A stretch of DNA of 54,804 nt from assembly GCA_937858715.1 (NCBI GenBank), contig CALLZY010000239.1:1-54804 (forward strand), in the 5' to 3' direction. Positions within the stretch are counted from its first letter, which is position 1. Each line of letters opens with the position of its first letter. Below, piece after piece: positions 21,805 through 30,626 of the stretch. The stretch comes from an uncultured Chitinophagaceae bacterium (GTDB lineage: Bacteria > Bacteroidota > Bacteroidia > Chitinophagales > Chitinophagaceae). The notes below the pieces were generated by a model. That model made no database searches, was not told the origin of the DNA, and worked only from the letters and a program-made list of their open reading frames with translations. The position numbers were made by a program, and so were the translations under genes.

Positions 21805-23724
21805 TCAATCAAACAACTCCATTTGTGCTTTTTCTTGTAAGTATTGCCGCATTCGTGTATCTTCTAAAAAAGAAACATTTTTCACTTTGTCATATAAATT
21901 TAAAAGTCTGCTCTTGGCTCTCCTAATTACAGTGTCATAATCCATTGGAATTATTCTTACTGCTCCATCTTTCTCTGTTCTCTCATCTGATTCATGAGCT
22001 TCTAATTGTGAACCAAGTACAAAACAAATGACTTTTGAATAAGGCTTTAGTAATCCTTTATCCATTAATTCTTTTACATATTTCCATGCCTGATTTTTTT
22101 GTTCATTGCCGATTGGAATTTCAGGTTTTTTTAGTTCAACAATAGTTAATCTGTCTATACCAATTTCTCCACCTTCGGAATCAAATTTTGAAAAACTATA
22201 TAATCCTACTGAGCCATCTGGAAGAATTGCAAAATCAGGTCTATTCCGTGAACCTTTTATTTCATTTTCACCGAACAGGGTTTGAATCACATTTGTCATG
22301 CCCTGATTGGATGTAAAATGTATTGTTTCGTATTCAGGGCCGAATATCCATAACCCCCTATGGAATAAGGGTTGTAATTCCTGGACTTCATCGGAATTTT
22401 TATTTAAAACTTTAGACTGTAATTTTTCAAGCAAGGTGGTTCTGTATTCTATCTCATCCAACACAATTTTTGCAAAATCAATATCCCATTTTTGAAGAAT
22501 TTCTGTAAGGCTATCCAATTCTTCAGGTGAGGAGCTTGCTAATACAGAGATTAATTGATACTTGGATTCTGTATTTTCTAAATTAGCTAACAATGCGCCT
22601 AATTTTTCCAGGTCATCCATTCCTATTGACGGGCATTCTTCCTGTACATTTTTTATAAATTTTTCCCATTTTTCACGACTGACTAACCCCATCCTTTTTA
22701 AGGCCGGTTTATTGGATTCTTCTATGGTTCTAAATGATTCTTCTCTTTGCTCTTTCGTCAATCTAAGGATGTAATTGCGTATTGATTCCTGGACTAATGG
22801 AAAGGATTTTTTGTATTTGGTATTGGTCTGAAGGAAAACCGTCCAGTCGGGTGAGACAGCTTCTTCCAAACAATCAGCATTAACAATGAAAATGTAACGT
22901 TTAGCCGCAACTCTTCTTCCGTCAATCAAATGTTCGCTGCCACTACCTTTCCATGTACATTCGCCAACCAGCCTTCTTTTTACATGCCATGCAATTCCAT
23001 GTTGTTGTGTAGTCCTGTCAGTTGATTGTACATCAATTACTGTTATTTTTATAGTACCGACTTCATCTACTAAAAGATTAAAAGTTGTGATGTTGGTCTC
23101 TGGAATATCAGAAAAAGTAATTTCTACACCATTCAATTTAACTTTAAAGTGAGGGTCAGTTAAAAACCTCATGCCTATTTCCATCCTTGCCTCATCGGCA
23201 GATAAAAACGGTTTAAGAGAGTAATCAAGGTAAACTTCTGTACCGTGTTGGCTTGAAGTTACTGTTTCATTTATTTTTTGAAAAGCCAATGTATTTGATG
23301 GATCTTTAAATACTTTAAAACTATTCTCCTTACCATCTCTTGATGTTTTGACGAAATAAGTCTCCCCAAATGCGAAGCCAGCTAACCTGCCTTTCCCATT
23401 TTTTCCAAAGGCAGGTCTTTTTGCAATTAGATTTTTAAATTCTTGAGGAATTTCAGCATACCCACCTTGTTCTCTTGCTCTGTTGTAAGCTAAAGTCCTA
23501 AACCTTTTATTAAATTGAGACTCTGACATGCCATGCCCATTATCTTTTATAGAAAATGTTTGTCCTTCTTCCTCTGGCCATTGAATTTCTACTTCTGTAG
23601 CCCCTGCATCCCATGAATTAGCAATTAGTTCCATAATCGCCACCTTCACATCACTGAATATTGATGTTCCAGCAAAAGATTCTAAAAACCTATCATCAAA
23701 AAGGGCATATTGCTTCTGACTCAT
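21805..23724 (-). CDS. GHKL/MORC-like ATPase with C-terminal PD-(D/E)XK nuclease-like domain; defence candidate
   Basis: 639 residues. The N-terminal GHKL ATP-binding domain has the N-box MELIANSWDAGA with Glu32, Asn36 and Asp39, the G1 box DNGHGM (61-66) and the G2 box GKNGKGRLAG (107-116). A middle region follows like the transducer region of MutL/Hsp90/MORC proteins. Residues about 495-575 carry a nuclease-like set: RPDF with Asp497, then VELKKP with Glu530 and Lys532, and QAWKYVKEL with Gln545. ATP-driven clamp plus nuclease suggests an anti-invader effector. It has its own terminator and AT-richer base use than the structural operon. Homologues are often annotated only as ATP-binding protein; I cannot assign a named defence system. 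Confidence 0.75.
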   Translation of the reverse strand: MSQKQYALFDDRFLESFAGTSIFSDVKVAIMELIANSWDAGATEVEIQWPEEEGQTFSIKDNGHGMSESQFNKRFRTLAYNRAREQGGYAEIPQEFKNLIAKRPAFGKNGKGRLAGFAFGETYFVKTSRDGKENSFKVFKDPSNTLAFQKINETVTSSQHGTEVYLDYSLKPFLSADEARMEIGMRFLTDPHFKVKLNGVEITFSDIPETNITTFNLLVDEVGTIKITVIDVQSTDRTTQQHGIAWHVKRRLVGECTWKGSGSEHLIDGRRVAAKRYIFIVNADCLEEAVSPDWTVFLQTNTKYKKSFPLVQESIRNYILRLTKEQREESFRTIEESNKPALKRMGLVSREKWEKFIKNVQEECPSIGMDDLEKLGALLANLENTESKYQLISVLASSSPEELDSLTEILQKWDIDFAKIVLDEIEYRTTLLEKLQSKVLNKNSDEVQELQPLFHRGLWIFGPEYETIHFTSNQGMTNVIQTLFGENEIKGSRNRPDFAILPDGSVGLYSFSKFDSEGGEIGIDRLTIVELKKPEIPIGNEQKNQAWKYVKELMDKGLLKPYSKVICFVLGSQLEAHESDERTEKDGAVRIIPMDYDTVIRRAKSRLLNLYDKVKNVSFLEDTRMRQYLQEKAQMELFD

Positions 23725-23770
23725 TCTGAAAATTTATTACTAAAGATAATTTTGTTTTTCTAATTGTAGT

Positions 23771-23977
23771 TTAATCCACTACTTTGCCCGGTAGTCCCAA
23801 CCTGTCAAAGATAATTGCTACTTGTTTGGCATTATATAACCTGCCTACTTTTTCACCAATTGCCTCATTGTGCCTGACAATCCAGCTTTTCATAGTGCGG
23901 TTGGTTATGCCATAAATGTTTGCCAGCTCTGTCAGGCTGTAGGGCTTTACTTCAATTGTGTTGTCTGTAATACTCAT
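23771..23977 (-). CDS. Small helix-turn-helix protein
   Basis: 68 residues with the HTH pattern SLTELANIYGITNRTMKSWI followed by KQVAIIFDRLGLPGK. It is a paralogue of the 86-residue HTH protein at 20746-21006. Placed between the GHKL gene and the XRE-ImmA gene, it may regulate one or both. Confidence 0.65.
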   Translation of the reverse strand: MSITDNTIEVKPYSLTELANIYGITNRTMKSWIVRHNEAIGEKVGRLYNAKQVAIIFDRLGLPGKVVD

Positions 23978-24029
23978 CGTGGTTCGTTTTGTCTGTTAAT
24001 AAATCCGGGTCAGTAGTAATTATCCTTTC

Positions 24030-25061
24030 TTATCCATAGTAGGCCAAATAATCAGCATGTTCAATGGCAAGCACCGTACACAATTGTATTACGCCCAACT
24101 TTGTTTTGCTCATAAAATCAGCCAGTAATCGCCGCATCAGTTGCGGGTTTTCTTTGGGTACGTCTAATTGTTGTGGCTCCCGCCTTCTTATTTTCTGGTC
24201 ATTGAATTGCTGTACCAGGTATCGCTTCTGATTGGCAGTAAGCAATCCTAAATCATCAGCCCGGTACAGCAGGGCAATCATACTTACTTTCCATTTGCGT
24301 TTTAGTTCGCCGAGCAGCGGCAGGGTGATGCCATCTTTAAAGTCTTTCAGAATATCTTTTGCAGGCATTAAAAATTCAGCAGCAAAAACATTGGCTTCAT
24401 GGTTAATATCCCTGTCATGCGGTACTACACAAAAGGTGTGCATGATTAAATGCCCCAATTCAAAAGCCAATGAAAATCGTTGCCTGTCGCCCAGCAGGTT
24501 TTTATTAAGGAAGATGATTGGGTAATTATCATCAGTAAGCATACTACGGCTGTCAACCCTGTCTGTCCAAAAATCAAAACTGCTGATAATGATGCCCTTT
24601 TCTTCCAATATCTTACTCAGGTTCTCAACCGCACCGGCAGGTATATTCCATTTCTTTCTTACAAGTGTTGCAATTTTCTCCGGAGTATTCGTTTCATCCA
24701 CCATATACAAAGGCAGTTCAGGAACTGCTTGTTCCATAGCACGGGTCACCGTTTGCACATGGCGGCGGATGATGTTCATTTGCGCCTCAATGGGGGTGAT
24801 AAGTTTGGCAGGTACATTCTTCCGCTTGCGGTAGCTCAGGTTCACCGGCATTATTTCGCCTTTCTGTAAAAAGAAATGCGGGGGATAGTTGGTAGCATCT
24901 GAAAGAGCAACCAGGGTTTCTTCATCTGCGACAGTATCGCCATGCTCCAGCCGGGAGATATTGGCCTTGTAGCTGTTCAGCTTCTCCGCCAGGTCAGTCT
25001 GGGTAAGCCCCCTGGATTCCCTTGCCAGTAAAATCATGTTTGGATTAATCGTCTGTGTCAT
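24030..25061 (-). CDS. XRE-family regulator with ImmA/IrrE-type metallopeptidase domain
   Basis: 343 residues from ATG 25061. A start at 25109 would place its codons across the -7 box at 25086-25093. The N-terminal XRE helix-turn-helix (about 10-60, LTQTDLAEKLNSYKANISRL) is followed by a COG2856 peptidase-like domain with FELGHLIMH (200-208) and EANVFAAEFLMP. The first His of the usual HExxH is Phe200, so one zinc ligand is lost and peptidase activity is doubtful. ImmA-type proteins cut or sense repressors in phages and ICEs. Here it may be a DNA-damage or ligand-responsive switch for the element or for the divergent restriction-Gabija operon. Confidence 0.85.
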   Translation of the reverse strand: MTQTINPNMILLARESRGLTQTDLAEKLNSYKANISRLEHGDTVADEETLVALSDATNYPPHFFLQKGEIMPVNLSYRKRKNVPAKLITPIEAQMNIIRRHVQTVTRAMEQAVPELPLYMVDETNTPEKIATLVRKKWNIPAGAVENLSKILEEKGIIISSFDFWTDRVDSRSMLTDDNYPIIFLNKNLLGDRQRFSLAFELGHLIMHTFCVVPHDRDINHEANVFAAEFLMPAKDILKDFKDGITLPLLGELKRKWKVSMIALLYRADDLGLLTANQKRYLVQQFNDQKIRRREPQQLDVPKENPQLMRRLLADFMSKTKLGVIQLCTVLAIEHADYLAYYG

Positions 25062-25375
25062 AGTTCCGTTCTTTTGTTGGGGGGACAAACATAAAAATAA
25101 ATTCTGCATATTTTTAAAAAAAGTCTCATAATGTGGATAAATTACTAAAAATAGTAGTTTTACGATTCGGATACAATTAAGGAGTTATTAGGGATTATTC
25201 AGGGAGGGATTGAGAATGGCTGAGGGGCATTGCAGAATTTGACTGTCAGAACATTATGTGCCAGTAACCGCTGCATTTTGAGTAAATTGCAAATAAACCG
25301 AAACTAATATAACAGATAATGCCATTAAACTGGAACGAAATAGAGATAACGGCAGTATTTTATTAAAAAAGATAC
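25062..25375. other. Divergent intergenic region with promoter and dyad, no gene
   Basis: 314 bases between the XRE-ImmA gene and the restriction-Gabija operon. It holds the minus-strand -7 box (25086-25093) and a 14-bp dyad TACTA-AAAA-TAGTA (25143-25156), a plausible operator for the XRE protein. I find no exact plus-strand TAnnTTTG box for the restriction gene and no open frame worth calling. Confidence 0.5.
25086..25093 (-). promoter_or_regulatory. Bacteroidota -7 box (TATGTTTG) for XRE-ImmA gene
   Basis: An exact TAnnTTTG on the minus strand, 24 bases upstream of the ATG at 25061. It is the same octamer as the structural operon promoter at 21609-21616. Confidence 0.55.
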
Positions 25376-28300
25376 ATGAAACTGGAAATAATCAAGCCCA
25401 TTAAAGCCCTTAATAAAGCCTACCTGAAGGAAAAGGTAAGCCGTAACCATATAGAATTATTCAAAAAAAATCTTCAACAATTACTTAGCCGCATTAACGA
25501 ACAGGAAAGCGAAGAACACCTGAAAAATGTAATAGCCGATTTTTTAAAAGATACCTGGTACAAAGATCAGTTTGAAATAAATACCAAAGACAGAAATGAT
25601 TTGGTCGTACATACAGGCAAAACAACCAAAGATGCAGTAGGTGTTATCCTTGAAGTTAAAAAGCCTTCTAATAAGACAGAAATGGTAACAGTAGCAAAAC
25701 CAAACATAAAGGCTTTGCAGGAACTGATTTTATATTATTTACGGGAAAGGGTTGACCACAATAATACCGATATAAAACACCTGGTCGTTACCAATATTTA
25801 CGAGTGGTTTGTGATAGATGAGGTTTGGTTTGAGAAAAATGTTTTTAGAAACAGCAAACTAAAAAAGGATTATGAGAACTGGAAACTGAGTGGCAAAGAC
25901 ACTAAATTCTTTTATGATAGCATCGCCAAATCTTTTTTGGATGAAGTGGCAGAAGAAATGCCTGCTACTTATTTTGATGTTCGTACTTACGAAAAGTATG
26001 TGACTAATACCGATAAAAAAGATGATACTAAGCTGATCGGGCTTTATAAAATATTATCACCAGCACATCTCTTAAAGCAGCCTTTCATCAACGACAGTAA
26101 CAGCCTTGATACAAAATTCTATACTGAACTATTACATATCATCGGGCTGGAAGAAATAAAGGATGGCGGTAAAAAACTCATAAAACGAAAAGCAAAATCT
26201 GACGAAGCTTCTTTACTGGAGAATACGATTATAAAATTAGAAGACAAAGATGCTTTACGCAACATCAGCAATCTTTCAGCATTTGGCGCAAACAAGGAAG
26301 AAAGATTATTTAATGTAGCACTGGAGTTATGTATTACCTGGGTAAATCGGGTGCTGTTTATTAAACTACTTGAGGCCCAACTGTACAAATACCACAAAAG
26401 CAATTCAGCGTATCTTTTTCTAAATAGCAAATTAGTATTTGATTTTGATGAATTGAGTAATCTTTTCTTTCAGGTATTGGCAGAAAAACCGGAAAGCAGG
26501 CGCAACCACATACAAGAAAAATTCAGTAAAGTACCGTATCTCAACAGTTCTTTGTTTGAACGTATTGAACTGGAAAGACAAACTATTAACGTCAGTGAAT
26601 TAGATAACCGCTTGCAACTTCCTTTGGCAAACACTACTGTTTTAAAAGACGATAAGGGGAAACGCAAAACCGGCACTTTGCCAACCCTGCAATATCTCTT
26701 TGAGTTTTTGGATGCTTATGATTTTACAAGCGAAGGGGGCGAAGAAATACAGGAAGAAAATAAAAACCTTATCAATGCTTCTGTATTGGGGTTAATTTTT
26801 GAAAAAATAAATGGCTATAAAGACGGTTCTTTCTTTACACCAGGGTTCGTAACGATGTATATGTGTAAAGAGACCATTCGCAGATCAGTATTGCAAAAAT
26901 TTAATGACACCAAAGGATGGAGCTGTGATACCCTTGATAGTTTGTATAATAAAATTGACGATAAAAAAGAAGCCAATAAAATTATTAATAGCCTGCACAT
27001 TTGCGACCCTGCTGTGGGCAGCGGACACTTTTTAGTAAGTGCCTTAAATGAAATGATTGCCATTAAAAGTGAGTTGAAAATTTTGCAGGATGCGGCAGGT
27101 AAATCATTAAGGGATTATCATGTGGAAGTGGTGAACGATGAATTGATTATTACGGATGAGGACGGTAAATTATTTGATTATAACCCTCAAAACAAAGAAA
27201 GCCAGCGCATACAGGAAACCTTATTTCATGAGAAGGAAACTATTATTGAAAATTGTTTATTTGGCGTTGATATAAACCCCAACTCTGTAAAGATTTGCCG
27301 CCTGCGTTTGTGGATTGAACTGCTGAAAAATGCGTACTACACCCCGGCAAGTAATTACACAGAATTAGAAACCTTACCCAATATTGATATAAACATTAAA
27401 TGCGGCAACAGCCTTATCAGCCGCTTTGCTTTGGATGCCGACATAAAGAGTGCATTACGCAATAGCAAATGGAGTATTGATAGTTACAAAGTGGCTGTGC
27501 AAACGTACCGTGATGCCGAAAGCAAGGAGCAAAAAAGAGAAATGGAAGAATTGATTGATGCCATAAAAAAAGATTTCAGAAGCTACATAAGCCCCAATGA
27601 CCCGAAATATAAAAAGCTATCTAAGCTACGGGGTGATTTATTTAACCTTAGCCAGACCAAAGAATTATTTGACGAAGGAAATAAAAAAAGCAAAGACACT
27701 AAAAAGAAGATTGAACAATTAAGTAATGAAATAACAAAGCTGGAAACAGAAATTGGTGAAATAAAGAATAATGCAATTTATGAGAATGCTTTCGAGTGGC
27801 GGTTTGAGTTTCCTGAAGTATTAAATGATGAAGGTGATTATGTTGGGTTTGATTTAATTATTGGTAATCCTCCATATGTCTTTGGTGGCAACGAAGGGAT
27901 TTCAATTAAAGCAAAAGAACTATTCAAGGAAGCCTTTAAGAGTGGTTCTGGGAAAATCAATCTTTTTACTCTATTTATTGAGCAATCATTTAGACTTTTG
28001 AAAAATTCTGGGAATTTTTCATTTATTATTCCAAATACTTTTTTACGTGTAACATCTTATGATGAATCCAGAAGACTACTAATACAGAATCACAAAGTTT
28101 ATAACATTTATGACTTTGGTAATTCCGTTTTTGAAGATGCAATTACAACTGCTGTTGTAATAATAGCCTCCAAAGAGACATCAGATAAAAATCATGAAAT
28201 TTTAATAAATAATAATGGGGTACTCAATAGTATTAAGCAAAATGAAATTGCTGATTCAAATTATCTTATCGCATTAAATATTGATCCTCAAAAGAAGGCA

Positions 28301-28972
28301 CTAATCGAAAAATTAAAGAAGACAGCAATTGATTTAGGAAGTATATGTGATGAACTTATTTTTGGAGTTGTAATTACAATGAATAAAGATGAGGTAGTTA
28401 GTAAAATTCCTAAACCTGGATGGAAGCCTTTTTTAGAAGGGAGAGATATTGGAGCTTATTATATTAAACCCATTCATAGTTACTTAAACTATTCGCCGAA
28501 CCTTTTGCATAGAGCAAGAACAAAAAAAATATTTGAAGCTCCTGAGAAACTAATCATTCAACGTATTACAGGGGGTAACCAGCCATTAAAAGTAGCTTAT
28601 GACAATAACAAATACTATAATAAAGAGTCCATAAATAACATAATATTGAAGGAGGACTGTTTATATAATGTAAAATATATTTTGGCCTTATTAAACTCAA
28701 AACTTCTTAATTGGTTTTATACAAATCAATTCACGAATGAATCAAAACTTACAGTTAATCTTTCTAAAGAATATTTATCCCAATTACCAATTTACAAGGC
28801 TACAAAAGGCGAACAAGAAAATATTATCTTACTTGTTGAGAAAATATTAGAGCTTAAAAGAAATGATTTCAATACTGATACATCTGCGTTTGAAAGAAGA
28901 ATAGATTTATTAGTCTTCAAGTTATACGGTTTAAATGAAAACGAAATAAAAATTGTGAATGGGATAAAATAA
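25376..28972 (+). CDS. Type IIG restriction-modification enzyme (Eco57I-like)
   Basis: 1198-residue single-chain restriction-methyltransferase. The N-terminus has a PD-(D/E)XK nuclease-like motif, Asp75 in NDLVV and EVK (93-95). The methyltransferase core has motif I CDPAVGSGH (543-551) and motif IV NPPY (831-834), an N6-adenine type. The C-terminal third is a TaqI-like specificity domain (GWKPFLEGRDIGAYY...). Such enzymes methylate their own site and cut unmodified DNA. The 3' part, from about 27840, is visibly AT-richer than the first half. It is the first gene of an operon: the OLD nuclease gene starts 7 bases after its stop. A BREX PglX is excluded by the absence of other brx genes. Confidence 0.88.
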   Translation: MKLEIIKPIKALNKAYLKEKVSRNHIELFKKNLQQLLSRINEQESEEHLKNVIADFLKDTWYKDQFEINTKDRNDLVVHTGKTTKDAVGVILEVKKPSNKTEMVTVAKPNIKALQELILYYLRERVDHNNTDIKHLVVTNIYEWFVIDEVWFEKNVFRNSKLKKDYENWKLSGKDTKFFYDSIAKSFLDEVAEEMPATYFDVRTYEKYVTNTDKKDDTKLIGLYKILSPAHLLKQPFINDSNSLDTKFYTELLHIIGLEEIKDGGKKLIKRKAKSDEASLLENTIIKLEDKDALRNISNLSAFGANKEERLFNVALELCITWVNRVLFIKLLEAQLYKYHKSNSAYLFLNSKLVFDFDELSNLFFQVLAEKPESRRNHIQEKFSKVPYLNSSLFERIELERQTINVSELDNRLQLPLANTTVLKDDKGKRKTGTLPTLQYLFEFLDAYDFTSEGGEEIQEENKNLINASVLGLIFEKINGYKDGSFFTPGFVTMYMCKETIRRSVLQKFNDTKGWSCDTLDSLYNKIDDKKEANKIINSLHICDPAVGSGHFLVSALNEMIAIKSELKILQDAAGKSLRDYHVEVVNDELIITDEDGKLFDYNPQNKESQRIQETLFHEKETIIENCLFGVDINPNSVKICRLRLWIELLKNAYYTPASNYTELETLPNIDINIKCGNSLISRFALDADIKSALRNSKWSIDSYKVAVQTYRDAESKEQKREMEELIDAIKKDFRSYISPNDPKYKKLSKLRGDLFNLSQTKELFDEGNKKSKDTKKKIEQLSNEITKLETEIGEIKNNAIYENAFEWRFEFPEVLNDEGDYVGFDLIIGNPPYVFGGNEGISIKAKELFKEAFKSGSGKINLFTLFIEQSFRLLKNSGNFSFIIPNTFLRVTSYDESRRLLIQNHKVYNIYDFGNSVFEDAITTAVVIIASKETSDKNHEILINNNGVLNSIKQNEIADSNYLIALNIDPQKKALIEKLKKTAIDLGSICDELIFGVVITMNKDEVVSKIPKPGWKPFLEGRDIGAYYIKPIHSYLNYSPNLLHRARTKKIFEAPEKLIIQRITGGNQPLKVAYDNNKYYNKESINNIILKEDCLYNVKYILALLNSKLLNWFYTNQFTNESKLTVNLSKEYLSQLPIYKATKGEQENIILLVEKILELKRNDFNTDTSAFERRIDLLVFKLYGLNENEIKIVNGIK

Positions 28973-28979
28973 ACAGCAA

Positions 28980-30626
28980 ATGAAAATATCAAAAATCTAT
29001 ATTACAAATTTCAAATGCTTTAAAGGGCAATTTAAGTTTCCTTTGAATGATGGTATTAATATCATTGTTGGGGATAATGAGGCAGGTAAGTCAACTATAT
29101 TAGAAGCGATTCATTTAGCATTAACCGGTTTACTTAATGGCAAATACCTGAAAAATGAATTAACGCAATATATCTTCAACAACGAAGTTGTAGCTGAATA
29201 CATTCAAAATTTGGAGGAGGAGAAATCTCCCGCAATTTTACCTCAAATACTAATTGAAGTATTTATGGCTGGCGAAGATTTAGCGGAATTTGAAGGAGAT
29301 GGGAATAGTGAAAAAAATAATTCAAGCGGTATTAGTCTGAAAGTAGCATTTGACGAAAAATATCAAAAGGAATACGAGGATTTGGTGAAGCTGGGGGGTA
29401 TCAAAACTCTTCCAATTGAGTATTACAATATTTCATGGTCAACTTTTGCAAGAGATGAAAATATTACTCCCCGAACAATCCCGATTAAATCAGCATTAAT
29501 TGATTCATCAAGTAACCGACAGCAAAACGGTTCGGATGTATATATTTCCCGTCTGGTTAAAGAATTTTTAGATTCAGATGAAATTGTCGGAATTTCTCAA
29601 GCACACAGAAGAATGAAAGAGTTTTTTATGGGAGAAGAAGTTATAAAGAAGATAAATGAAAAAATAAAAACAGAATCAAAAATTACTGAAAAGAAAATAG
29701 AACTATCTGTTGAACTAACATCAAAAAATGCCTGGGAAAACAGCCTGATGACTTATATTGAAGAAATCCCCTTTCACTATATTGGTAAAGGTGAACAATG
29801 TATTATTAAAACAAAATTAGCATTAGGACATAAAAAGGCTAAAGAAGCTAATATCATTTTACTTGAAGAACCAGAAAATCACCTGTCGCATACAAAGCTA
29901 AATGAATTGATAAGGGATATTAAAAGTAGTGGTAGTGGGAAACAAATTTTAATTTCAACTCATAGCAGTTTTGTAGCAAATAAACTTGGTTTAGAACATT
30001 TGATTTTATTGAATGCCAAGAAGACAATCCGGCTTACTGAATTAGGAGAAGACACACAAAGTTTTTTTGAAAAATTAGCTGGATATGATACGTTGAGATT
30101 AATTCTATGTAAAAAAGCAATTTTAGTAGAGGGTGATTCAGATGAGTTGATTGTACAAAAAGCATTTATGTCAAAAAATGATGGAAACCTTCCTATTCAG
30201 AATGGCGTTGATATTATTTCCGTAGGTACATCTTTTTTACGGTTTTTAGAAATAGCTGATAAAATCACAAAGCAAGTGGCCGTTGTAACAGATAATGATG
30301 GCGATATAGAAGCATTGAAAAAGAAGTATGAAAACTATTTGGGAGAAAAAAGTAAAGATTATATAAAGATTTGTTTTGACGAAACGGTAGATAGTGGTGA
30401 TCTGGAAATTAGCGGCAAAAAATTTAACTACAACACACTGGAACCAAAATTATTGAAGGAGACCGGGATTGAACAGATGAATACAATTCTTGGAACAGCA
30501 TATACCGATGCAAACGAAATACACAAGTATATGAAAGCAAACAAAACAGAGTGTGCTTTAAAAGTATTTGATTCTGCACAGCCAGTAACATTCCCAAAAT
30601 ATATCTTAGATGCAATAGCGAATTAA
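28980..30626 (+). CDS. gajA: OLD-family ATPase-TOPRIM nuclease, GajA of Gabija
   Basis: 548 residues. The N-terminal ABC-type ATPase domain has Walker A GDNEAGKST (31-39) and, near 285-320, Walker B ILLEEPENHLS and the histidine switch STHSSF. The C-terminal TOPRIM nuclease domain has the metal-binding Glu384 in ILVEGDSDE and DND (438-440) in VTDNDGD. Length and layout match GajA (about 580 residues), a sequence-specific nicking nuclease that forms a complex with GajB and is triggered by nucleotide depletion during phage infection. Its TAA overlaps the ATG of the helicase gene (TAATG), so the pair is translationally coupled. Confidence 0.88.
   Translation: MKISKIYITNFKCFKGQFKFPLNDGINIIVGDNEAGKSTILEAIHLALTGLLNGKYLKNELTQYIFNNEVVAEYIQNLEEEKSPAILPQILIEVFMAGEDLAEFEGDGNSEKNNSSGISLKVAFDEKYQKEYEDLVKLGGIKTLPIEYYNISWSTFARDENITPRTIPIKSALIDSSSNRQQNGSDVYISRLVKEFLDSDEIVGISQAHRRMKEFFMGEEVIKKINEKIKTESKITEKKIELSVELTSKNAWENSLMTYIEEIPFHYIGKGEQCIIKTKLALGHKKAKEANIILLEEPENHLSHTKLNELIRDIKSSGSGKQILISTHSSFVANKLGLEHLILLNAKKTIRLTELGEDTQSFFEKLAGYDTLRLILCKKAILVEGDSDELIVQKAFMSKNDGNLPIQNGVDIISVGTSFLRFLEIADKITKQVAVVTDNDGDIEALKKKYENYLGEKSKDYIKICFDETVDSGDLEISGKKFNYNTLEPKLLKETGIEQMNTILGTAYTDANEIHKYMKANKTECALKVFDSAQPVTFPKYILDAIAN

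Noticed and set aside
25061-25109. Upstream start for the XRE-ImmA protein
   Set aside because: The added codons cover an exact TATGTTTG -7 box, so they are upstream of the likely transcription start.
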